The notes: generated by a model from the letters alone, not told the origin. Positions 1 to 11,042 are shown, counted from the stretch's first letter. The stretch: 64,000 nucleotides of DNA from Liquidambar formosana (GCA_039720395.1 CM077831.1:5994003-6058002), one strand, 5' to 3'. Numbers and translations: made by a program.

Positions 1-804
1 AAATTTTCAAACTTTTTGAATCTTTTTCCATCAAAACCTTTTTGAAACTTAAAGAATATCATATACACATGATATATAATGATCCTACAATGATCTTCCA
101 TCATAAATACAGCAGCTTTAATTAGAATTAATTGCAAGAACCTTAGGGTTCTAAAACCCAGATTCAGCCTCCATGGTGTTCTTCTCCTTCTTCCTTCTGT
201 TCTAGCATCTTAATCCAATTATGATGCATCTAAATGCTTGGGAACATTTCCCTACCATGTTAAGAACATAACCCAAGTGATGGCAACCATTGCCATGCCT
301 TTGATCTCCATCAATAACTCAAAGTTGTGGCTATTGCATCATTCCCGAGCAAAACTGTCTTTCCAGACAGCCTGTAGTAAAAAATTCATAACTTTCACTA
401 CAGAACTCGGATTGACGCACCGTTTCTTGGGTTGGAAAGCTTATTCGAAGAGCTTTCTAACCATATATGGCTCGAAAATTTTGGAGAAGAACTCTGATTT
501 CGGCATGCAAAACAAGATGACGGTTTTTCATGGCAACCATGAAAACTGTTCATAACAGTTTTATAAAACCCTAGTTTCCTTATTCTTCTTCTCCAAACTC
601 AAACCCTATGCAACCTATTGCATCCATGGATACACTTAACCATCAATTAGAAGAGGAGTAGAAGAGAATTGACCTAGGGTTCCAAACCCTAGGTTCAGCC
701 ATGGAGGAAAACCAATTATGCAGAAAAAATTTTCTAGATTTTTGAATCATTCAACTACACCATAATTACCAGCCCATATGTATTTTGTATTATGCATAAT
801 CATG

Positions 805-816
805 GCTCTGATACCA
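805..816 (-). other. COP-A primer binding site (tRNA-Met initiator)
   Basis: TGGTATCAGAGC on the minus strand, one base after the LTR end. This is the site where the 3' end of initiator tRNA-Met primes minus-strand DNA synthesis in plant Copia elements. Confidence 0.93.
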
Positions 817-817
817 C

Positions 818-2475
818 TGTTGGGAATCGAACAAGAGGGAAAAATAGAAGTGCAGAATATAAAAAATTTTTCCTACGATTCCCAATCCCATGAATCTAAC
901 TATGCATAACACAAAATCAAACCCTAACTACAAAGAGGGTTAGAACACTTACAGAATTTTTGTCTTCTCCTTTTTGCTCCAAGCTTTGATTCCGGACAGC
1001 GGTGAATGAGCAGCCCAAGTGTGCTGCCTCCAACGGTATCCACACCTAGCTAGAGCTTCAAGTCCTTTCTTTCTTCTTCCTTGTTGTTGCTAGAGGTGGA
1101 GAAGAGAGAGAGAGAGAAGAGAGCCTCCAAGGGGCTGGACGGCTAGGGTTTATTGTGCAAGCCTCTTATGCCATGTCACACATAAGTGTGACTTATATAG
1201 GCAGCCCACTAAAGGGGGCTGGCCATGGGGAAGAAACCCTAATAGGGTTATGTGTAATTACACTTAATTGCACATTAACCCCTATTATTTGTATCAAATA
1301 CAAATAGGCCTATAAAGAACTATTCTTTATTCACTAAAACCCTTTCTCTCATAGACTTTAAAGCCCTTCTTGCATGATCAGTGTGTGACCCATTGGGTTC
1401 ACATCATTAAGTAGTAGGAATAGCACGAGGTGTGCACAATGGAACTCTTTCCATTTAGGGTCTAATTGGAACTCCTTCCAATTCCCTAATTGATTATAAC
1501 TCACTTATATCAATTAGGGCTTCTACTAACCATGAGTAACACCTAGCATATGGCTCATGGTGTGGTCCTTAATGAGGTGAATAGTCATTTACAAAGAACC
1601 CTGCTGTTATAGTTTATAGGTTACAATTGCATCCTTCCTTCAACACAATGTCTCTAATTGAACTAATAGGACATGGAAGTCTGTCAAGTCCCTAGTTCAA
1701 TTACTTTATACTCATTCATAGATATCAACTCATTGATGAACTCATGAAACTCTTTTCATATTCATCCTACCATGGCCATGGATTTAATGAGTTATATTAT
1801 GAATGCTATATGAGACATTCTCTCTCTTTTCCTGAGAGTGATGGATCCCGTGTTGATCACTCACATGCCTTCACACACATAGCAGTAGGGCCAATGAACA
1901 CCTTTGCAGACCCCTGAATAGGATCTGCACTTAGTGTTATCAAACTTCTAAAGCTACATGCATAAGGCAACTATGGTGTCTCAGGTCTAAGGATTACTTG
2001 TACCACTATAACAATGAGAAACTGATTGACAGGCAGGATAAAACTCCATTCAGTTTATCTCATATCTTTGGTCACATTCAATGTACCTATTCTCGCAATA
2101 GGCACCCACTTGTTGGTTGTAGTGTCTCCACACAAATAGCTTGAGACTAGCTATCCTCCTATAGAGTCAGCCTAACAAGTGCTAGTCCTATGGTTCATTA
2201 CTGTCCATCATAGTGAACCTTCAACTAGGAATGCTTTAGGAGTTTAGTACAGAGATATATCTATAGTCTCAAAATTACAACTCTTTGTAATTCCATATTC
2301 TCAACTCTAACTCCATGGACATATTATGTAAATATAAATGATGCATATAAACATAATAGAATAAGCCCTTTTATTAAATCAATAATAAATGTGACATACA
2401 TAAATGAAATCAAATGATTGTTCCTAATCCCTAAACAATCATCTCTATGATTGGCTCTAGGGCATAATCCTAACA
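818..2475 (-). repeat. COP-A 5' LTR (1658 bp)
   Basis: On the minus strand it begins TGTTAGGATTATGCCCTAGA and ends GATTCCCAACA, the same ends as every other LTR of this family in the window (12733, 20547, 30630, 32486, 47736). A TG...CA LTR one base from a TGGTATCAGAGC primer site is diagnostic for plant Copia elements. It belongs to the same sequence subgroup as COP-C, sharing the segment with CACCGCTGTCCGGAATCAAA near the 3' end. Confidence 0.93.
1192..1199 (-). promoter_or_regulatory. COP-A LTR TATA box
   Basis: TATATAAG on the minus strand inside the LTR, at the place equivalent to TATATAAG in the COP-C LTRs (31916-31923 and 33761-33768). It probably fixes the U3/R border. No transcription start can be seen directly. 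Confidence 0.6.
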
Positions 2476-2508
2476 CCTAAACCTACTTGTATTCATTCAT
2501 TAGAAATT

Positions 2509-3795
2509 ATGGAGGCTCTAGACAAATTTTTAGGAGGGTTTTTGAGAGTTATGAGTGCTGAAGCAAAATCTGAGTTCAAGTGCTTTGGCTTGGATCCATT
2601 GCTTTCCTTGAGGCATGTGAAGCTTGAAACGAGCCTCTTAACTACTGCTACATATTTTTGGGATCCCCAAATTCATGTGTTCCGCTTCAACTATGAAGAA
2701 CTGTGTCCAACCATGGAGGAATTCTGCACGTTGTATGGAGTTTCACTGGTAGGTCCTTTCATTCTCCCTACTCCTCGCCCAAGCTTCCTTACTTCTTTTT
2801 CCAACCTACTTGGGATTCACCCACAATATGCCTCCACGTTTGTAAAGGACCATATGGTAGACTTGATGAAATTGGCAACCTCTTTTTTGGCCTATGATAG
2901 CAAAGGTATTCTGAAATTTACCTTTCCTATTAAGCATGCACTTGCCTTTTGCCTTATTGGTCGTTTCCTTATTTCAACTGGTACTCCACATGTTCCCATA
3001 CAAATTTGTGACTTGATTCCTCTCCTTGCCAAGGGCCATAACTTGATTCCCATGGTATTAGCTGAAACCCTGAATAGCTTGGATAAAGTCCATGAGGACT
3101 CAAAGGTTCCTTTAGGAGGTAGCCCCATTTTGCTGCAAATGTGGTTGCTTGAAAGACTGAATTTCTTATCACCCATTGCCATTACATCATACAAGCCCCA
3201 GCATTACTGCCTTTGCCACATTGAACTGCCTAGAGAGTTTTCATTGAGGGATTGGCTAGGTTACTTCCAAACCCTTTCTTGGAGGAGTGTCAAGTGGTTC
3301 GTCTTCATATGGGGCTGCAGCGAACAGGTGCTTCTGCGAACTTCTGGATGTGCCATGGTGAGACTCATAGGACTGAGGCCTACTTCCTTTTATTGGCCTT
3401 CAAGGGTTCTTCGTCAGATGGGTGCCATGCAAACCATACCCACTTCCTTAAAAGGCGACTATCCTATGGTGCCTGCGGGTCTTTCTGTAGTGACTTGGGC
3501 AAAGGATCGATGGCCTAGAAAGCTGACACTGACTCAAGTTACGAATACTGATGGTCCATATGTGATGAGCCCCGAGTATAAGGAATGGTTGAAAGACAAT
3601 TTGGGTGAGAGAGAGACTACTCGAAGAGAAAGGATCTTTGGACTTATCAAGAATAACGACCTTGGACCTTGTAGAGAAGATATTATGGAAGCAGTGACAG
3701 CAGCTTATGAACATGACTTGAGGAAGAAAAGAAGACACGAAAGAGAGAAGCAGAAAGTTGAAAAGTGGGCTGCAAAGAAGCCCAAGAAGAATTGA
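2509..3795 (+). CDS. antisense gene of GYP-1: plant-mobile-domain-like (DUF7745-type) protein
   Basis: An uninterrupted 428-codon frame on the strand opposite to gag-pol. The N-terminal half has the pattern I associate with the plant mobile domain / DUF7745 group: FWDP near residue 50, then VFRF and ELCPTMEEF near residues 58-72, which is the usual (F/Y)FWDP-x-FRF-x-ELCPT-x-EEF block. A WLLERL motif lies near residue 213 and FYWPSR near 293. The C-terminal 30 residues are strongly basic (KKRRHEREK and AAKKPKK) and look like a nuclear localisation signal. A damaged homologue is at 44600-45684 in GYP-2. Extra genes in antisense orientation between pol and the 3' LTR are known in Tat elements, and plant mobile domains are known both in such elements and in host proteins. 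Biochemical function is unknown. It is intact while gag and pol of the same element are broken. The start is the first ATG aligned with the GYP-2 copy. The natural promoter was displaced by COP-A. Confidence 0.8.
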   Translation: MEALDKFLGGFLRVMSAEAKSEFKCFGLDPLLSLRHVKLETSLLTTATYFWDPQIHVFRFNYEELCPTMEEFCTLYGVSLVGPFILPTPRPSFLTSFSNLLGIHPQYASTFVKDHMVDLMKLATSFLAYDSKGILKFTFPIKHALAFCLIGRFLISTGTPHVPIQICDLIPLLAKGHNLIPMVLAETLNSLDKVHEDSKVPLGGSPILLQMWLLERLNFLSPIAITSYKPQHYCLCHIELPREFSLRDWLGYFQTLSWRSVKWFVFIWGCSEQVLLRTSGCAMVRLIGLRPTSFYWPSRVLRQMGAMQTIPTSLKGDYPMVPAGLSVVTWAKDRWPRKLTLTQVTNTDGPYVMSPEYKEWLKDNLGERETTRRERIFGLIKNNDLGPCREDIMEAVTAAYEHDLRKKRRHEREKQKVEKWAAKKPKKN

Positions 3796-4125
3796 AGACT
3801 CAATAGAATAGGATATTTATGGCACTTTTATAGTTCTTTTACTTAATACCAATGAATTGCTATGTCAATCAATTTTAGTTTTGAATAAATTGCCAATAAT
3901 AAATCAAATTTGGGATTTTGTTGTTTGATTTAGACCGCACCCAAGGTAACTTTATGGGTTGCCTACGTATCTCCATTATTTTTCTTTTTTTTGCTTTTTT
4001 CTTGTTTTTTTTTTCTTTTTTTTGTTTTTTTTCTTTTTTTTTTGAATGGAGAATCAGGTCTTACGTAGTTCTTATGCCTTAACTTTTGCCTAGGCCGCCC
4101 TTACGGGTTTTCAACCTAGCAGGCC
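3796..4125. other. spacer between convergent antisense gene and pol of GYP-1
   Basis: 330 bp between two genes transcribed toward each other. It holds the segment GACCGCACCCAAGG, the ACGTA hairpin (3963-4068), and a T-rich tract (A-rich in the element RNA) that forms its loop. The corresponding spacer of GYP-2 (45685-46043) has the same order of parts. Confidence 0.75.
3963..4068. promoter_or_regulatory. ACGTA bulged hairpin, internal copy of GYP-1
   Basis: The outer stem CTACGTA (3963-3969) pairs with TACGTAG (4062-4068). The inner stem TCTCCATT (3970-3977) pairs with AATGGAGA (4045-4052). Nine unpaired bases (4053-4061, starting ATCA) lie on the 3' side, and the loop is a T-rich tract. The same architecture occurs at 45885-45989 and inside both LTR families (12376-12418 and 37476-37520). 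Placed between converging genes, it could be a two-way terminator or poly(A) signal; that role is inference. Confidence 0.55.
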
Positions 4126-7100
4126 TCAAACATGATATTTTTTCAATTGATCCAAATTAGTTGGACGAGCGAACTCAATTCCATCTAAATCCATGAGGCG
4201 AACAGCCCCTGCTGGCAATATTTCTTTGATAATGTATGGTCCACCCCAACTTGGCTTGAATTTTCCCCGCGGATCGAAAACTGGAGCTCTGATTTCCTTC
4301 AGCACTACATCTCCTTTCTTTAGACCTCGATCTTTGACATGCTTGTTGAATGCTCTGGCAACTCTCCGTTGATACCCCTGAACATGATACAGTACCCTTA
4401 ACCGCCTTTCATCGAGTAAAGCTAACTCGTCATAACGGCTCTTAACCCAATCCACTTCTGCTATCTGGCTCTCCACAGCAACCCTTAGTGAAGGAACCTC
4501 CAATTCAACTGGCAACACGGCCTCCATTCCATAAACTAGAGAATAAGGGGTAGCCCCTGTTGACGACCTTATTGATGTTCTGTAACCCCATAAAGCTAAC
4601 GGTAACTTCTCATGCCAGTCTGTGTGCGAGTCCGCAGTCTTCTGCAGTATCTTCTTGATATTCTTGTTAGCTGCTTCCACTGCCCCATTAGTCTGAGGAC
4701 GGTATGGTGACGACAAATGGTGGACTATGCCGTACTTTTGCAAGAGCTCATGGGTTTCTTTCTGAAAATGCTGGCCATTGTCTGAGATAACTTCATGCGG
4801 TACCCCATATCGGTAGATGATGCTGTGCTGTATGAACTGTGCTACCTTCTTGGAATTCAAGGTCTTGAAGGACGCTGCTTCCACCCACTTAGTGAAATAG
4901 TCGATGGCAACCAAGATGTATTCATGCCCATTTGACACCTTTGGCTTGATCTGTCCGATGATATCTATCCCCCATACTGCGAATGGCCATGGTGACGACA
5001 TACTTGTTAAAGGCATAGAAGGCAAATGTTGTCCACTGGCGAACAGTTGGCATTTATGGCACTTCTTGACATGTGCATGGCAATCTTTTTCCATGGTAGA
5101 CCAATAATAGCCTAGCCTCATGATTTTCTTAGCCAACATATAGCCATTCATGTGCGGAGCCCCTGTCCCTTCATGGATTTCTTTAATCAGATGCTCGGCT
5201 TCCTCCTCGGTGACACACAACAGGTGGATCCCATCGTATGATCTTCGATATAGCTTTCCTCCACAAAGTACATAGTGACTCGCCAACCGCCTTAGGGTTT
5301 TTCTGTCGATACGAGATGCTCCTTCTGGGTACTCCCTTTCTTCAATGAACTTCTTTATGTCATGGAACCACGGATGGCCATCATTCACTTCTCCTCCTCG
5401 GATTGCACAACAATACACAGGCTTGTCTCGACATTCTATCACCAACAGCTTCACATTTCCCCCTTCAGGTATCTCCACCATGGATGCTAGGGTTGCCAGG
5501 GCATCGGCGAACTGGTTATTGTTTCTTGACAAGTAGTTGAACTCTATTTTTGAGAACTCCTTGGTTAGAGCTTCCAGGTAGGCATGGTAGGGCAACAACT
5601 TCTCATCTCGAGTTTTCCATTCCCCTTTTATCTGACAAATGATTAGCGCTGAGTCCCCGAACACTTCTAATTCTTTGATCCCCAATTCAAGTGCGGCTTC
5701 CAATGCTAGGATACAGGCTTCATACTCAGCAATGTTGTTGGTAGCTTCAAACCCCAACTTGGCCGCCAACGGTGTAAATGCCTCTTCTGGTGAGACTAGC
5801 AGGACTCCTATCCCATAACCTTTCTTATTGGCTGCTCCATCGAAGTATACTCTCCAAGTTTTTCTACCAATCTCTAGCACGTCCTCATCTGGGAATTGGT
5901 CGTTAAACGGAGCGGATGATGACACCGGACAGCTGGCTAGGTAGTCTGCGATGACGCTCCCCTTGATAGACTTCTGATTCACGTACTTGATGTCGAATTC
6001 ATTGAGGAGAATTGACCATCGAGCAGTTCTGAATGACAATACCGGCCTTTCTACCAGGTACTTCAACGGGTCCATGCGACTTATCAAGAACACTTCGAAG
6101 GACATTATGTAGTGTCGGAGCTTTTGCGTCGCCCATACTAGTGCCACACAAGCCTTTTCAATGGCATTGTACTTCACTTCATAGTCCGTCATTTTCTTGC
6201 TTAGGTAGTAGATGGCATTCTCCTTTGTAGACCCTTTGAGATATTGAGCTAACATAGCTCCCGTCGCGGTTTCGGTGACCGTTAAGTATAACAAGAGCGG
6301 TGCACCTTGCCGTGGGGGAACTAAGATTGGAGGATTGCTCAAGTATCTCTTAATGGTCTCAAAGGCCTCTTGGCATTCTTCATTCCATACTTTTGGCACA
6401 CCTTTCTTAAGCAATTTGAAGATTGGTTCGCAAACCATGGTCAAGCTGGCGATGAATCGGCTTATGTATTGAATCCTTCCCAGAAAACCCCGGATCTGCT
6501 TCTCAATGCTAGGCGGCTCCATCTCCACAATAGCTTTTATGTTCCCTGGGTCCACTTCGATGCCCCTCTGAGTGATCATGAATCCCAATAGCTTGCCTGC
6601 TGTGACACCAAAAGCGCACTTCTGCGGGTTTAAGCGGAGATTGTACTTCTTTGCTCACTCTAGGAACTTCTCTAGCGCCTTGAAATGCCCTTCCCTATCC
6701 ACGGACTTCACGATCATATCATCGACATAAACCTCGACTTCCTTATGGATCATATCATGCAATAAGGTCGTAGCTGCTCTTTGGTAAGTAGCCCCAGCAT
6801 TTCTTAAGCCAAAAGGCATTACCTTGTAACAGTACGTTCCCCATTGCGTGATAAAGGCTGTTTTTTCCATGTCTTGAGGCACCATCTTTATCTGGTTATA
6901 CCCGGAGAATCCGTCCATGAAGGAGAGAAGCGCATGTCCCACTGTGCTGTCCACCAACACGTCGATATGGGGTAAAGGAAAATCATCCTTAGGGCTTGCA
7001 GCGTTGAGATCTCGGAAATCGACACACATCCTCACTTTCCCATCTTTTTTAGGCACAGGCACTATATTTGACAACCACTCAGGGTACTCCACAACTTGGA

Positions 7101-7504
7101 GGAAACCCGCGTCTAGTTGTTTAGTTACCTCTTCTTTTACTTTTAGAGCCCATTCGGGTTTTAATCTTCTGAGTTTCTGCTTTACCGGCTTCTTTAGGGA
7201 ATTAGTGGGGATATAGTGTTGCACAATATCGGGGTCGATGCCAGGCATGTCTTCATAAGACCATGCAAAAGCCGTAATGTTGGCCTTCAAGAGAGAGATC
7301 ATCTTTTCTTTTTCAACGGGGAAGAGGGTTTTCCCCATTTTAACTATTCTTGGCAATTCATTCGTCCCTAAGTTGATTGATTCCAATTCATCCATATTAG
7401 GTTCGGTGACGCCCCTTTTCCTTTGCTCAACGAGCTCCGGGGGGACATCGTTCCTAGGATCTATATCCATGCCATAAATATCCATAGAGGAGAGAAAAGA
7501 GACA
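4126..7504 (-). pseudogene. pol: GYP-1 pol: reverse transcriptase, two RNase H domains, integrase
   Basis: One reading frame broken only by a TGA at 6655-6657. Reverse transcriptase occupies about 7190-6650, with FMDGFSGYNQI near 6900 and the catalytic YVDDMIVKS near 6715. The Ty3-type RNase H (about 6330-5930) has lost its first acidic residue (LYLTVTETATG). A second, archaeal-type RNase H follows (about 5870-5480) with FDGAAN, AEYEAC, GDSALI and FADALA supplying the acidic residues. Integrase (about 5330-4500) has an H-H-C-C zinc region (EIHEGTGAPH and CHKC) and the D-D-E residues in WGIDIIG, SDNGQHF and GAVEAANK. There is no chromodomain; the protein ends at TNLDQLKKYHV. Dual RNase H is characteristic of Tat elements, where the second enzyme is thought to replace the degenerate first one. 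The frame opens upstream of the first ATG (7485) and fits the probable splice acceptor at 7505. The TGA is compatible with a C-to-T change in an arginine codon. GYP-2 carries a diverged copy of the 3' half. Confidence 0.9.
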
Positions 7505-7674
7505 CTGCATATATAGAGAAAGAAAACACACTTTATTGACTAGGAATAGTAGGAATGACACACAAAAGAAGAAAGAAAACAAACAAATCTGTATCAATAC
7601 CATGACTCCTCAAAGAGAGTTGAGTAGATACATCTTATTGAATTAGGGAAATATTACTAAACTAAGACACCTAC
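7505..7674 (-). other. probable Ogre-type intron between protease and reverse transcriptase
   Basis: The gag-pro frame stops at 7671-7673 and the pol frame opens after 7505. On the minus strand the upstream exon ends in TT at 7675, followed by GTAGGT. A pyrimidine-rich stretch then leads to TATATATGCAG, ending at 7505. Joining 7675 to 7504 removes 170 bp and keeps the reading frame, because two leftover bases meet one. Introns at this place are established for Ogre and related Tat elements. The donor preceded by TT is weak, so an alternative GT a few bases further is possible, although it would retain the stop. Confidence 0.6.
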
Positions 7675-10600
7675 AAGCTGCTATCAGGTAGGCCAAAGTC
7701 TTCTTCTTCATGGAGCTCCGCAATGACACCACATTCAAGGTACCAATTCAGGAGTGGCATCGTAGCATGGCTAATGGACAAACCCTGGAGTTCTTCAATG
7801 GTCGAGTCTTCCACGATGAGGATCATATCTTGGAACATTTCAGCCATAGCCCCTGCGTCAAGGTTCTCTGCCCAGTCTTCTTCTTTCTTTCCCCAGAACT
7901 CATCATTGATGGCTTCATCATCTACCCTTTCAACTGTGATTGGATAGCATTCGGTGAAGAAAATTTCAAAACCTGGAACTCGGATCTTGGCAGCTTGGTC
8001 AAAGGTGGGTTCTGGAAACCCGCAATATAGAAAATCATCCCCTTCTTTGATGAAGTAACCATTCAAAGTAGGTCGATATGGCGAGATCTTCAGGTCTGGC
8101 ACCCTTCCCTCGGCTTTGGCTCTTATTTTCTCCTTGTTTCTCTTCAGCATTTCCGCATGATCATTTTTAGAGGGCTCATACCCTAGCCCAAAGGTGTATG
8201 AGGTGACACGGCTTTGAATGGACGTAGGGATCCCTTGTTGGCGACGCCCTATCCCCATGCCTGGAAAGAAGCTCATTCTTCTCATGATCTCACCAACGTG
8301 CAAGTTGCCATGGGGGCAAAAGTCCAAGGGTATTAATTCACCCTTATCGAGCTCTTTCTCAATGCATTAGGACATAGTCAAACCCAGATAGTGGTACTGC
8401 TGCTGATTCAGGTTGTATCTCACATATAGGCACGCTCGCGAGTTTCAATTCATAGTCCCCTTGAAGTGTTACTATGGCTCCTTCATAGGGAAACTTTACC
8501 TTTTGATGGAGTGAAGATGGCACAGCCCCAGCGGGATGGATCCAAGGTCGGCCCAACAGCAAGTTGAAACATGACGGCACATCCAATACTTGGAATTCCA
8601 CCCTAAATTCAGTGGGTCCCATGATAAGAGGCAAAGTAACTACCCCTATTACTTCACTGGCGGGTGTTGTCATAAGCTCTTACAGTCTGCCCAGATGGCG
8701 TGAAATCGGTGGGTCCCAAACCCAAGACAGTGGTAGTTCGGAGAGGACATACATTCAGTGCAGACCCATTATCGATAAGGACGGTAGGTACCCTCTTCCC
8801 CATAGTGTCAACGGTCACATAGAGAGCTTGAGAATGGCTTGGCCCGCTTTTGGGTAGGTCCACATCGGTGAACACGATGGTTGAGTTCTTAGGAGTTGGA
8901 TTCACCAAATGTACCAATCCCTCAGGGGATGTGTCAACAGGCACTTGTATCTGATTTAGCAGTTTCAACACGGTCTGTCTGTGCTTATGTGAGGCCATGA
9001 GTAAGCCCCAAATAGTGATGTTGGCATTGGTCTTCTTCAGCTGCCTCAACACTTCATCCTCTTCTTCTTGCAAGCTAGGACGCCTCTGCCCTTCCAAATC
9101 TTCCAACAGATTCTCAGATTCTAGGTGGGGAGGCTTGAAATGACGACCCCCTCTAGTTATATGGTCTAACTCATCATCGCTAGCCCATATGTCATGGACT
9201 TCCTCGGAGTCATTCATTAAGTCATCCCATTCTATCATGTCAATGCTCTCCATTTCTGTCGGCAAGTCATCCCAACCTGTAGGGACTATTGGCTCATTCG
9301 ATATCGGACTTGGGCTTGGGTACAGCACATAGTAGTCAAATTTCCTCGACGATTCACCTAATAGGCCAACCTGAGGATCCCCTGCTTCATATCTTTCTTT
9401 CAACTCTTGTTGGATAGGTTTCTTTGGCAACAACAAAACCTTCTGGTCGATGAGGTCTTGGATGATCTTCTTTAGCATAGAACAAGCCTCGGTGTCATGG
9501 TCGGGTGTACGATGGTATTGGCAATATTGGTGAGGGGTTGATGGCCTTGGCTTTGGTGGAAGTGGCATGATAAGGCTGTTATTGCGGTAAATAGTGAAGA
9601 GACGGGTTAAGGTCATGGGGAGTGGAGTGTATTGTCTTATGGGACGGCGAGGGCGAGAGGATTCAACCCCAATGGCATTTATGGTGTTGGGTGGGGGTGT
9701 GTTGTTATGAGATGGGAGAGGATTACGGGTGACATTTGGATGGGTTGGTGGTGAAATGACTTGCTTGTCAATGAGGTCTTGGACTTAGTGGCGAAGGTGA
9801 ATACAGCGATTGGTGGCATGGCCTTTGGATTGGTGGTACTTGCAGTACTCATTCTCATTGTAGCTCTTGGGTAAGGGATTTGGTGGAGGTCTTGGGTCGA
9901 GCGGCTTTAATAGGTCACGACTTATGAGCTTTTCAAGGACTCTTTCGAGTGGCATGAATAGGTCAGTGAATTGGCGAGGTGGGTTGACATCATTGAGAGA
10001 AAAGGGTTGGATGGGTTGAGTTATGGTGTTGACCTCGGCATTGTTCTTCCCAGTAAAGTTTGTCTTGCGACTCCTCACTTCCTCAGTTTTGATTGTCCCA
10101 TCGTTGATAGCATCTTCAACCTGCGTGCCAACCCCTATGAGAGCTTTGAAATTGGGGAAATAGTGTGCAAATAAGTGCTTGTGATACACGGGCAGCAAGT
10201 TCTTAACCACCAGCTGAATTTGGTCCTCCTCATTTGGCCTATCCGTCATTCTCGACGCCTTTTGTCTCCACCTTGTAATGTAAGCGGAGAAAGTTTCATG
10301 AGCCCCTTGCTTGGTAGTTTCCAGGTCCCTTCGAGTAACATCCACCTCTGTGTTGTACTTGTAGTGCTCCGAAAACTCATTGCATATATCTTCCCAAGTC
10401 CGGGTTCTATTCTCATCCAAGGACAAGAACCATTTCAAAGCAGAAGTGGCCAAGGTTTCATGGAACATTTGAGCTAAAAGCTCGTCAGTAGCCCCTCGAG
10501 GGTGCATAGCTCGCACATACATCTTCAAGTGAGTTTTAGGGCAACCCGTCCCATCGAACTTTTCTAACTCCGGCATCTTGAATTGTAGTGGAATATGAGC

Positions 10601-11042
10601 CGTTGGAAACAGAGATAGAGTTCGCACATCGACCATGTCATCAGCCCTACGAATCCCTTTTATAGTTCTCTCCAATGCTTCTACCTTGCTAGCTAACACG
10701 GAATCACTGCTAGTACCTTTCCCCTTAGCTTCCCCTTCTAGGTTAATGTCCTCAAGTTTCGAGCTACTTTCCCCCCTTGTCATTGGTGTTCTCATTGGAT
10801 TGAGGTCCCTCCTCGGTGCCAGTCCCATGAGGTATACCCGAGGAATGGGCCTTAGAGCCATTTTGTTCAAGATCCGCCATCTTCTGTTGGTTCTCTTGAG
10901 CCATTTTCAGTGCGGTATCGGATGTCTCGGCGGTATGGTCAAGCTTGGCCATGATGGCTTTCAGGCAAGCCTCAAGGTCAAAGTGCCCCTCACTAGTTCT
11001 TTCGTCGGCCATGTTTGTCTGATGGGTAGATTCAACACTCAC
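7675..11042 (-). pseudogene. gag: GYP-1 gag-protease
   Basis: The gag starts at the ATG at 11042-11040. A frameshift near a run of six C at about 10773 moves it to the next frame. The gag core (about 10500-10150) includes ALKWFLSLDEN and WEDICNEFSEHY, typical of Tat gag. Two zinc-knuckle-like motifs follow with spacing CX2HX4HX4C: CKYHQSKGHATNRC near 9830 and CQYHRTPDHDTEAC near 9500. The aspartic protease has its active site in LIDNGSALNVCP near 8770, followed by LLLGRPWIH near 8550. Breaks are the early frameshift, a TAA at 9785-9787 (CAA in the GYP-3 copy), and a frameshift near 8665. The downstream part (8327-7675) is an uncharacterised segment conserved in GYP-3 that leads into the probable intron. 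Gag forms the particle and protease cuts the polyprotein. GYP-3 (54809-57657) is very similar, at least in the low 90s percent by eye. Confidence 0.88.

Larger units (their letters stand above)
1..2475 (-). mobile_element. COP-A: Ty1/copia element, 5' portion only
   Basis: Read on the minus strand this is a Copia 5' LTR (818-2475), a tRNA-Met primer site (805-816) and the first 800 bp of untranslated leader, which runs out of the window at base 1. The leader matches the leaders of COP-C (24324 onward) and partly COP-D. It contains no gag or pol in this window. The element sits 33 bp upstream of the antisense gene of GYP-1 and so replaces that gene's natural promoter. The expected 5-bp target duplication on this side is CCTAA (2476-2480); its partner lies left of the window. 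The open frame at 238-555 lies in untranslated leader and resembles no protein I know. Confidence 0.9.

Noticed and set aside
238..555. 105-codon open frame on the + strand
   Set aside because: It lies antisense in the untranslated leader of COP-A. The homologous leader of COP-C is not kept open in a consistent way, and no family is recognisable.
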